A stretch of DNA of 64,000 nucleotides, from contig NC_013165.1 of NCBI RefSeq assembly GCF_000023885.1, positions 2,914,001 through 2,978,000 of the forward strand, in the 5' to 3' direction. This DNA comes from Slackia heliotrinireducens DSM 20476 (lineage in GTDB: Bacteria > Actinomycetota > Coriobacteriia > Coriobacteriales > Eggerthellaceae). Of this stretch, positions 8,081-14,476 are shown one piece after another. Numbering within the stretch: position 1 is the first letter of the stretch; each line of letters starts with the position of its first letter. The notes below the pieces were generated by a model. The model saw nothing but the letters and a program-made list of their open reading frames with translations. It did not search any database and was not told the DNA's origin. The translations under genes were made by a program, and so were the position numbers.

Positions 8081-8340
8081 AGGGCGTTTCCGTCTGTCTG
8101 AATCGTATCTTAGTTATATAACTTGTCAACCACAATATATAGATTTCTAGAATGCATAATCTCGAGCCAGGTTTACATAATATGTATTATCAAGTAGTCG
8201 TAATTGTATATTTTATGGGGTAGGTTGTATAACTCCTGCTAAGCGGCGCAAGTTGTACAACCAAGGTGGTAACACTATATAACCTCTATTATCAGCCCTG
8301 TTCACACCCACAATATATTGTGGTCTTGGAGCCTCGGGCA
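8081..8340. promoter_or_regulatory. AT-rich palindromic region, candidate operator or origin
   Basis: A markedly AT-rich island in a GC-rich element. It has a perfect 16-bp palindrome CCACAATATATTGTGG (8308-8323), a half-copy CCACAATATAT at 8130-8140, and GTTGTACAAC plus GTTGTATAAC motifs between 8223 and 8262. It lies upstream of the RHH gene. Either an operator cluster or an unwinding region of a replication origin would fit. Confidence 0.55.
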
Positions 8341-8468
8341 TCCTGGGCCGAAAGAGCCAGCCAGAAAGGCGCACCCACGGGAACCAGAAAGGCCCGGGGG
8401 ATGCGGTGAGGCTCCCCAGGGCGTCGGGTAGGCCCTCCCCTCCCGCCCCCGCCATGCACACCCCGTCA

Positions 8469-8539
8469 GCCGTGACAAGGCCGTGACAGGTCTACTCCCT
8501 GGGCCGTCCTGTTACTTGCCGTCACAGCTTGCCGTGACA
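8469..8539. repeat. Short GCCGTGACA repeats
   Basis: GCCGTGACA occurs at 8469-8477, 8480-8488 and 8531-8539, with a one-base variant GCCGTCACA at 8519-8527. These lie in the gene-free stretch 8341-8828 and may be protein-binding iterons. The rest of that stretch is GC-rich and has no recognisable gene. Confidence 0.6.
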
Positions 8540-8716
8540 ATTCGGGCTTAAAATCGGGTTTATTAGTTTTTTAAGGGGGGCGGGGCGTGGGAGGCGTTTC
8601 CCTTTTTGTGATTTCCCCCGCCTCTCCCCCTCACGGGGCACCCCCTGCGGCCCATGCCCCGCCTGATGTGCCCAATTGTTCACATGGATGCATGTCCTTG
8701 AGGGCGTTGCCCTTGG

Positions 8717-8774
8717 CCTCGGGCCTGGGCCTGGGCCTGAGCCTCGGGCCTGGGCCTGGGCCTGAGCCTGAGCC
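8717..8774. repeat. Hexamer-based tandem repeat
   Basis: GGGCCT/GAGCCT hexamers, arranged as two 25-bp units (8721-8745 and 8746-8770) differing at one base. It is probably slippage-generated; no function is inferred. Confidence 0.8.
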
Positions 8775-8828
8775 GTGCGCAGGACGCGGGCGGGCCGTGC
8801 CTGGGGAGGATCAGGAACGCGGCCACGC

Positions 8829-9146
8829 TCACTCGCCGTCGCCCCCGGCTTTCATGAGCGGGTCTATTTTGCTAGCGTGCTTGGTGAACCTAACGGGTAG
8901 GCCGTCGGCCCTGAGTTCTTTTTCCAATCGCCTTGAGAGATATGCGCGTATGTCGCTATCGACCCCGACGCCCCGCTCCCTGAGCATCTCGACATACGGG
9001 GAAATGCGGAGGTCGCACACGCTGCCCGATTCCATGAACCTACGCACGTCGTTCTCTACGCTGCTCTTCAACCTCAGCCATTCGTCAGGATGGGCACGAA
9101 CCCACGCCCTCCCAAGCCTGAGCATTGTGCTTGCCGTCCTAGTCAT
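8829..9146 (-). CDS. Hypothetical protein of the integrative element
   Basis: 105 residues from ATG at 9144-9146, preceded by GGAGAGGCG. Basic in the N-terminal third and helical, with no cysteine motif, membrane segment or domain I recognise. The best sign that it is real is a good ribosome site and consistent codon usage. It reads away from the iteron-like repeats, between them and the GC-rich repeats. Confidence 0.55.
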   Translation of the reverse strand: MTRTASTMLRLGRAWVRAHPDEWLRLKSSVENDVRRFMESGSVCDLRISPYVEMLRERGVGVDSDIRAYLSRRLEKELRADGLPVRFTKHASKIDPLMKAGGDGE

Positions 9147-9303
9147 CGCCTCTCCGATCCTCTACGGCTCGGGAACCGGGCACGGAGGCCCGAGGTTATC
9201 CACATCGGTGGAAAACCCGAACCGCATCTATTTGTATTGTTGTTGGGTCTATCTTAGATACTTTCAAACGTCCATATGCCATCTGAGCTGGGACGTTAGT
9301 TTT

Positions 9304-9386
9304 AAAGTGTGTAGGCAAGGAGGCCAAAGTGTGTAGGCAAGGAGGCCAAAGTGTGTAGGCAAGGAGGCCAAAGTGTGTAGGCAAGG
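9304..9386. repeat. 22-bp iteron-like direct repeats
   Basis: Three perfect 22-bp copies (9304-9325, 9326-9347, 9348-9369) and a fourth matching for 17 bases (9370-9386). Unit begins AAAGTGTGTAGGCAAGG. Directly beyond are three 9-bp GTGTACCTA motifs in alternating orientation (9397-9405, 9419-9427 reversed, 9445-9453). Head-to-tail repeats of about 20 bp beside a DNA-binding protein gene resemble replication iterons. Confidence 0.85.
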
Positions 9387-9464
9387 GCCTCTTGCCGTGT
9401 ACCTATTGCCAGGCCGATTAGGTACACAGTTTTGTAGGGAAACCGTGTACCTAACCACCGAGCG

Positions 9465-9965
9465 TCATGCATCGGAACCCGACACCTCCCAGCCGTATGC
9501 TCCTTCATCCCCAGGCAGCGGCAGATAGGCGTAGAGGGTGGAGAAGCCCTTGTATCCGGGCTTGACCACGGACAGCACGCCCGCCTCGACCATCGCACGC
9601 AACGCCCTTGAGGCTTGGTTGACGTTGCCCCCGAACGCCTCACGCGCCAGCCTCTCCTGGGAGACCTGCAAGGTAAGCACCTGCGGAGCGTTTTCCAAGA
9701 GTTCGGGAGCGTTCTCCAAAAGCCAGTTCTCCACGTAGTTGTATGCACGCTCCCCTATCTCCCCGTAACGCTCCAACCTCTTCCCGGCGGTCATGGTGTA
9801 CGGGACGCGAAAGCACGTGTACAAAGCTCGGGGCCATGTCTGGTTGGCCCGGGCTTTCCTTGCCGCCTCAACGATCCTTTGCAGCCTGGGGCCGTCCATT
9901 CGTGCATAGAGGATTTCCCCGTTCTTGTTGGTCTCGGTAACGAGGCTCGGGGCGTCGGCCCTCAT
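9465..9965 (-). CDS. Winged-helix protein, candidate replication initiator
   Basis: 166 residues from ATG 9963-9965, which overlaps the excisionase-like stop as ATGA. The C-terminal half (SQERLAREAFGGNVNQASRALRAMVEAG, then a wing ending in TLYAYLPLPG) reads as a winged helix-turn-helix. The N-terminal half is mixed alpha/beta. Its gene ends about 80 bp from the 22-bp iteron-like repeats, so a role in binding them, as a replication initiator or copy-control protein, is a reasonable inference. No similarity to a named Rep family was recognised by eye. A longer frame upstream overlaps the excisionase-like gene and was rejected. Confidence 0.65.
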   Translation of the reverse strand: MRADAPSLVTETNKNGEILYARMDGPRLQRIVEAARKARANQTWPRALYTCFRVPYTMTAGKRLERYGEIGERAYNYVENWLLENAPELLENAPQVLTLQVSQERLAREAFGGNVNQASRALRAMVEAGVLSVVKPGYKGFSTLYAYLPLPGDEGAYGWEVSGSDA

Positions 9966-10219
9966 CCTTGCCGCCTCTCCACGAACGCCACGAATGCGGG
10001 CTTTGACACGTACCACGTATGCCCTATGCGAAACCCCGGGAGTTCCCCTTGGTTGAGCCGTGCCCTGATGGTCTGGGCCGACAGCCCCGTTACCTCGCAC
10101 ACGTCCGAAACGGTCATAAGGTCGGGATACCCCGCGAACAGCTCATACGGCTGCTCCTGGGCCTTGCCGCCCTCCCGCTCGGACTCCCAGGGCATAGGGG
10201 CGTTAACCGTTCGTCTCAT
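9962..10219 (-). CDS. Excisionase-like helix-turn-helix protein
   Basis: 85 residues. The core (DLMTVSDVCEVTGLSAQTIRARLNQGELPGFRIGHTWYVSKPAFVAFVE) is the MerR/excisionase-type HTH_17 domain: a helix-turn-helix, then the GELPGFRIGxxWYV strand pair. Such small proteins act as recombination directionality factors for tyrosine integrases or as regulators. The start at 10219 overlaps the upstream XRE gene by 17 bp; an internal ATG at 10195 is possible. It sits second in an XRE, excisionase, winged-helix operon. Confidence 0.82.
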   Translation of the reverse strand: MRRTVNAPMPWESEREGGKAQEQPYELFAGYPDLMTVSDVCEVTGLSAQTIRARLNQGELPGFRIGHTWYVSKPAFVAFVERRQG

Positions 10220-10418
10220 CGTCGGTCACATCCTCGAAGAGTTCCGCTGGGTCTCCCTCCCAGCCCAGGGCGTCGGCGATGCGCTGGGAACGGAGCGGGT
10301 AGGGCGGCTCCTTGCCCCGCTCAATCCTGCTGATGCTCACGGGGTTTGCGCCGATGCGGCGGGCCAGCTCGGATTGAGACCATCCTAGTTTCCTGCGTTC
10401 AATCACAAGACGAATCAT
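10203..10418 (-). CDS. XRE-family helix-turn-helix regulator
   Basis: 71 residues from ATG 10416-10418, preceded by GGAGAAAAAA. The sequence MIRLVIERRKLGWSQSELARRIGANPVSISRIERG is a clear Cro/CI-type helix-turn-helix. It is first in a three-gene unit (XRE, excisionase-like, winged-helix) and divergent from the CGNR protein and integrase genes. The 116-bp divergent region holds a perfect palindrome. It is likely the switch controlling excision against integration. Confidence 0.88.
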   Translation of the reverse strand: MIRLVIERRKLGWSQSELARRIGANPVSISRIERGKEPPYPLRSQRIADALGWEGDPAELFEDVTDDETNG

Positions 10419-10450
10419 TTTTTTCTCCTTTTCATTCGCACCTTGACAGC

Positions 10451-10462
10451 TCCAACGTTGGA
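10451..10462. promoter_or_regulatory. Candidate XRE operator
   Basis: Perfect 12-bp palindrome TCCAACGTTGGA between the divergent XRE and CGNR genes. A TTGACA hexamer (10443-10448) lies beside it on the plus strand. Likely operator; inferred from position and symmetry. Confidence 0.6.
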
Positions 10463-10534
10463 CACCTAGAATCATGCCAGCACATAGGCACTCTTTAAAG
10501 TTTTATTTTTGGGGTAGTTATGAGAGGGGAACGA

Positions 10535-11635
10535 ATGACTAGGCCGTGTTTGCACATGGAATGCCACGGGCTGCTGAAAGAGCGGATTGAGGGGGCCTTG
10601 CCTAAACGCGGCGTCATGCCGAACGACCCATACGGAACCATACCCGAATGCGTCAGCCGGATAAGGTGGGCCGTCGGGGAGGTCGGCCACGCAAGAGGCT
10701 CGGGCTACTACCTCATGCCATGCGGAAACATGGACTCCCTACCCGTCGAGTTCTGGAACCATCAGCTATTGGCGGTCGATCCGCAGAACCCCGCAGACGT
10801 TGCCCGGTTCATCGGGGAATGGGGCGTGCCCTACCACCCGATCAGGAACAACCCCTCAGCCACGGAAGAGCAGCGCATTGAATGCGGCATAAGGGCCACG
10901 GAGGCGGAACGCCTCGCAAACCTCCCGTCGTTCCTGGGAAGAGAACGGGTTCTCGGCAACGGGGCATGGCCCTCCTACATATCGGAGACGGAGGCGGCAG
11001 CCTCCCTCGAATGGCTCCAAAACCTGGTGGCGTGCGTCGTGTACGGGGCGGAACTCCCGCTCTCCGGGAGCAGCTTCATGAACCCGTTTACACTCGAAAC
11101 CGCAGCCCTTGCGGCATCGAACCCGCTTGCTTTCAGAATGCCCGATACGGTCATACGCGAAGCCTCACGCAAAGCCCTCAGCGAAAAAGAGCGGAAAGCC
11201 GTCAGGGACAAGTTCCTCATGTACCGAAACCTGGATTCAGATGATTTCATAAAGGCGATGGGGCAGCACCTGGGATGCAAGGCGGAACCCCCCGCCATCG
11301 TGCGGAGAATCGAAGCGGCACCGAACCCGGCGAGGGGCGGCACCCTTTACTCATGCGGGATGCTTGCGGCGGCGATACTAAACCAGTTGCTTGAATCGTT
11401 CGCAGACGAGGCCGAATGGAGGGAATGCGGAAACGCGGAATGCGGGCGAATCTTCAAGCGCAAACAGTCCAAATCCGATTTTGACAGGAAGTCGAGCAGC
11501 AAGTCGAAATACTGCTCGGACACCTGCAAGAACAGGAAACCCCAAAAGAGGGACGAAGCCAGGAAAGCCAAAACCGCCGGAAAGACGGCGTTTGGAACAG
11601 AGCAGACGGAAACGGGAGAGCGAAAGGAGGTTTAG
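10535..11635 (+). CDS. CGNR zinc-finger protein upstream of the integrase
   Basis: 366 residues from ATG 10535-10537 with a GAGAGGGGA site; an in-frame ATG at 10520 lacks one. The C-terminus carries a four-cysteine finger, WRECGNAECGRIF then KYCSDTCKNR about 20 residues on. This is the CGNR-type zinc finger, otherwise seen at the end of ABATE-domain stress regulators. The long N-terminal part (about 300 residues) has no domain I recognise. The stop lies 3 bp before the integrase start, so the two are co-transcribed. A regulatory or DNA-binding function linked to integration is plausible but unproven. Confidence 0.7.
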   Translation: MTRPCLHMECHGLLKERIEGALPKRGVMPNDPYGTIPECVSRIRWAVGEVGHARGSGYYLMPCGNMDSLPVEFWNHQLLAVDPQNPADVARFIGEWGVPYHPIRNNPSATEEQRIECGIRATEAERLANLPSFLGRERVLGNGAWPSYISETEAAASLEWLQNLVACVVYGAELPLSGSSFMNPFTLETAALAASNPLAFRMPDTVIREASRKALSEKERKAVRDKFLMYRNLDSDDFIKAMGQHLGCKAEPPAIVRRIEAAPNPARGGTLYSCGMLAAAILNQLLESFADEAEWRECGNAECGRIFKRKQSKSDFDRKSSSKSKYCSDTCKNRKPQKRDEARKAKTAGKTAFGTEQTETGERKEV

Positions 11636-11638
11636 AAA

Positions 11639-12970
11639 ATGGGATACGGAGACGCGGAACCCCGCGAAAAGCTAGACGCGAACGGCAAAAGCTACAGCCC
11701 GAAACGATGGGAGATAGTCCTTTGCCTCGGAGCAGACCCCGTGACCGGGAAGAGGCAGCGCATAAAGCGTGTTGTCAGGGGCACCAAGTCGGACGCCCGC
11801 AAGGCCAGGGACGCCATAAGGCGCGAATACGAAAGCGGCCTCAGCTTCGAGAGCGAAAGCATGGGGTTCTCAGAGTTCGCCCGCGAATGGTGCAAGGCAA
11901 GGAAAACGACCGGGGCACTCAGGGAGAAAACCCTTGCACGGGATGAGCAGACGGTAAGGCTGCTCAGCGGCTACCTCGGGAACGTGAAGCTAAAGGACAT
12001 TACCCCGCAGATGGTGGAAAGGCTCTACGACGCCATACGGGAGGACAAGCGCAAGACGGGAAAGCCCTACTCCGAAACGACAATGAACCGGATGCACGGA
12101 ACCATGAGGCAGATCATGGACAAGGCGGAGCGTTACGACCTGATACTCAGGAACCCGTGCAAGCGGGTAGACCCTCCCAAGATAGAGGATTCGGATAGAA
12201 AGAGCCTCGGGCGGGCCGAATGCGTGAAGCTGCTCAGGGCGATAGACTCCGAGGAATCCGAAATGGAGCAGGGGTATAGGGCCAAGGAGCAGCGGCGCGA
12301 GGAATGGAACGCAGCCAGGAACGCGAAGAAAGGCCCTCGGGGCCGTCTCTACGGCCTGGGCAACCTGGGACGCCTCGAAGCCGTCAGAATCGGCCTCGCA
12401 ACGGGAATGAGGCTCGGGGAAGTCCACGGGCTTAAATGGTCTGATGTGGTGTTGGCGGAACGAGGCGGCGAATGGGGCGGAGTAATCAGCGTGAGCAAGT
12501 CCCTCTCATTCAGCGGGAAACTGCAAAGCCCGAAAACCAAAGCGGGGAACCGAAGCATCAACATCGACGCGCATACTGCGGAAAGGCTCTCATGGTGGAA
12601 ACGCACCCAGGCCGAAATGCTGGGCAAGATAGGCAGGGAGCAAGGGCCTGATACGTTCATTTGCTGCAACGACGAGGGCGGCTCGGGGAGCATCCCCAAC
12701 TTTGAAAGATGGTGGAGGGAGTTCCGAACCCGTGCGGGTCTCCCGGGCTTGCGATACCACGAACTCAGGCACACCCAGGCAACCCAGCTTCTAGCGGCGG
12801 GCGTCGATGTGAAAACGGTGCAGAACCGGATGGGCCACGCGAACGCCTCAATCACGCTTGACTGGTACGCGCACGCGCAGCCCGAGAACGACGTCAAAGC
12901 GGCTGCTCTCATGGGAGCGATCATGGAGGAAGAGCCGCCCTCGAACGTCGTTCAAATCCGCACGGCATAG
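11639..12970 (+). CDS. int: Tyrosine site-specific recombinase (integrase)
   Basis: 443 residues with a strong AAAGGAGG site. Residues about 18-70 form an AP2-like arm-DNA-binding domain, residues 75-170 the SAM-like core-binding domain, and 190-420 the catalytic domain. Catalytic residues are visible: R258 (ATGMRLGE), a Lys near 299-301, H374 and R377 (YHELRHT), H400 (MGHA) and nucleophile Y410 (DWYAHA). It belongs to the Tn916/phage-type integrases that recombine attP with tRNA genes. The gene ends 128 bp from the intact tRNA-Thr, its attachment site. A charged insertion lies between residues 205 and 240, just before the catalytic Arg box. Confidence 0.96.
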   Translation: MGYGDAEPREKLDANGKSYSPKRWEIVLCLGADPVTGKRQRIKRVVRGTKSDARKARDAIRREYESGLSFESESMGFSEFAREWCKARKTTGALREKTLARDEQTVRLLSGYLGNVKLKDITPQMVERLYDAIREDKRKTGKPYSETTMNRMHGTMRQIMDKAERYDLILRNPCKRVDPPKIEDSDRKSLGRAECVKLLRAIDSEESEMEQGYRAKEQRREEWNAARNAKKGPRGRLYGLGNLGRLEAVRIGLATGMRLGEVHGLKWSDVVLAERGGEWGGVISVSKSLSFSGKLQSPKTKAGNRSINIDAHTAERLSWWKRTQAEMLGKIGREQGPDTFICCNDEGGSGSIPNFERWWREFRTRAGLPGLRYHELRHTQATQLLAAGVDVKTVQNRMGHANASITLDWYAHAQPENDVKAAALMGAIMEEEPPSNVVQIRTA

Positions 12971-13008
12971 CGGAGAGGATAGCACCCGTGAACACAGGAG
13001 CTGCGGCG

Positions 13009-13028
13009 AATGTCCCCCAAATGTCCCC
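13009..13028 (+). repeat. Right arm-type integrase sites: two AATGTCCCC repeats
   Basis: AATGTCCCC at 13009-13017 and 13020-13028, 11 bp apart, same orientation and spacing as the three copies inside the left end. Confidence 0.72.
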
Positions 13029-13054
13029 CGTTCGGAGAACCCGCCCCGCGAAAA

Positions 13055-13097
13055 GGAAACAGGCCACCAGGTTTCACCCTGATGACCTGCGGTTTCC
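13055..13097 (-). terminator. Element-supplied terminator for tRNA-Thr
   Basis: On the minus strand, directly after the tRNA CCA end, GGAAAC pairs with GTTTCC (outer stem, 13092-13097 and 13055-13060) around a CAGGT/ACCTG inner stem, followed by TTTT. This is element DNA and would replace the native terminator now stranded at 6304-6327. Confidence 0.55.
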
Positions 13098-13142
13098 TGG
13101 AGCCGATGACCGGACTCGAACCGGTGACCTACGCATTACGAG
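13094..13142. repeat. attR: 49-bp repeat within tRNA-Thr
   Basis: Identical to attL at 6333-6381. It spans the anticodon loop to just beyond the CCA end of the intact tRNA-Thr gene, so integration reconstitutes the tRNA. Confidence 0.92.
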
Positions 13143-13173
13143 TGCGTTGCTCTACCAACTGAGCCACATCGGC
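13098..13173 (-). tRNA. tRNA-Thr (anticodon CGT)
   Basis: 76 nt including an encoded CCA. The acceptor stem GCCGATG/CATCGGC, D-arm, anticodon loop CTCGTAA (anticodon CGT) and T-arm all pair correctly. It is the integration target of the adjacent element. Confidence 0.96.
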
Positions 13174-13364
13174 ATGTAGGTCTGCTGCGAACAGCTGCGT
13201 TATTGTACCTTGAAGCGCCTGATTATGCCACACCTCCAACAAGATTTTTCAATTGTCCACATTTTGCGCGTTTCGCTGGAGGATGCCGACCGTTGCCAAA
13301 CCGATACGGAGCCCCGCCGATGATAGAATGAATGCACATGTAACGGCCCGTAGAAAGGATTGTC

Positions 13365-14279
13365 ATGGGCTTCGGACTTTTCTTTATTCTCCTCATACTG
13401 ATCATTGCAGCGCTGGTCGCGGACGGCTTCTACATCGTGAAGCAGCAGCACGCCGTCATCATCGAGCGGCTCGGTAAATTCAACCGCTTCACCGGCGCAG
13501 GCTTCCACGTGAAGATCCCCGTTATCGAGCGCAAGGCTGCCGTCGTGTCGCTGCGCACCATGAAGAACGGCTTCAAGATCGATGCGAAAACCGCCGACAA
13601 CGTGACCATCGGACTTGAAGTGTCCGCGCAGTACCACGTCGACTATGCCATGGGCAACGCGCCCTACGAATCGGGCATCTACAAGAGCTTCTACATGCTG
13701 CAGGAGCCCGAGGAGCAGATGAAGGACTTCATTACCGACGCGTTGCGCTCGGCCATCCCCACCTACTCGCTGGACGAGGTTTTCGCCAAGAAGGACGACA
13801 TTGCCCGCGACGTGAACAACACCGTGTCCTCGCAGATGTCCGGCTACGGCTTCACCCTGGTCAGCACGCTGATTACCCGCATCGCCCTGCCGCGCGAGGT
13901 CGAGGATTCCATGAACCAAATCAACTCCGCGCAGCGTACGCGTCTGGCCGCTCAGGACCTGGCCGAGGCCGACCGCATCAAGACCGTGACCGAAGCAATC
14001 GCCGAGGCCGAGAGTATGGAAAAGGCCGGCGAAGGCATCGCGCTGCAGCGCAAGGCCATCGCGCAGGGCATCAAGGATTCGCTGGAAACCATCAAAGAGT
14101 CCGGCGTCACCCCGCAGGAAGCCAACCAGTTGTTCATGTTCACCCAATGGGCCGACATGATGAGCCGCTTCGCCGACCAGAAGGGCGGATCCACGGTAGT
14201 GCTGCCGAACGATTTCAGCGCCACAGCCGGCATGTTCGAGCAGATGCTCGTGGCGCAGAAGGCCGACGACGAGCAATAA
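13365..14279 (+). CDS. SPFH/Band 7 (stomatin-like) membrane protein
   Basis: 304 residues. One N-terminal transmembrane helix (residues about 3-22) precedes the SPFH domain. The opening after the helix (YIVKQQHAVIIERLGKFNRFTGAGFHVKIPVIE) is diagnostic of the HflK/HflC/stomatin/YbbK group. A long Ala/Glu-rich coiled coil follows (about 195-260). These proteins oligomerise on the membrane and organise microdomains or protease complexes. A paired NfeD gene is common in the family but absent here; the next gene is a cation exporter. Confidence 0.93.
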   Translation: MGFGLFFILLILIIAALVADGFYIVKQQHAVIIERLGKFNRFTGAGFHVKIPVIERKAAVVSLRTMKNGFKIDAKTADNVTIGLEVSAQYHVDYAMGNAPYESGIYKSFYMLQEPEEQMKDFITDALRSAIPTYSLDEVFAKKDDIARDVNNTVSSQMSGYGFTLVSTLITRIALPREVEDSMNQINSAQRTRLAAQDLAEADRIKTVTEAIAEAESMEKAGEGIALQRKAIAQGIKDSLETIKESGVTPQEANQLFMFTQWADMMSRFADQKGGSTVVLPNDFSATAGMFEQMLVAQKADDEQ

Positions 14280-14476
14280 CGGCCTGCAACATATCCCGTA
14301 TCGACCGGCCTGCAACCCCGTTTGCGGGCCGGTTTCGTTTTGGCGAAGGTGCCTTCGAAACGCCCGCGCGCTGTCGCTCTCTTCATTACGCTGCCGCAAC
14401 GAACGTTGTCATACGTGCAAGATCGGCCACAAACCGCTACACTATAGAATCAGTCGATTTTGAAGGAATGAGATAC

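Larger units (their letters stand above)
6333..13142 (+). mobile_element. 6.76-kb integrative element in tRNA-Thr(CGT)
   Basis: The element is bounded by 49-bp direct repeats (6333-6381 and 13094-13142). Its tyrosine integrase gene reads toward the intact tRNA. It also carries an excisionase-like gene, an XRE regulator, a winged-helix protein beside iteron-like repeats, RHH and zinc-ribbon proteins and a CGNR protein. Arginine codons in its genes lean to AGG, unlike the CGC/CGT of neighbours, consistent with transfer. No relaxase, coupling protein or secretion genes are visible, so it is probably a non-self-transmissible integrative element, perhaps mobilised by others, or a satellite. Excision should yield a 6,761-bp circle. 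Confidence 0.88.

Noticed and set aside
8587-9336. A 249-residue plus-strand frame over the GC-rich repeats
   Set aside because: Low-complexity Pro/Gly-rich translation across hexamer repeats and antisense to the more plausible 8829-9146 gene.
9302-9390. CRISPR array
   Set aside because: The 22-bp repeats are head to tail with no spacers, so they are iteron-like direct repeats.
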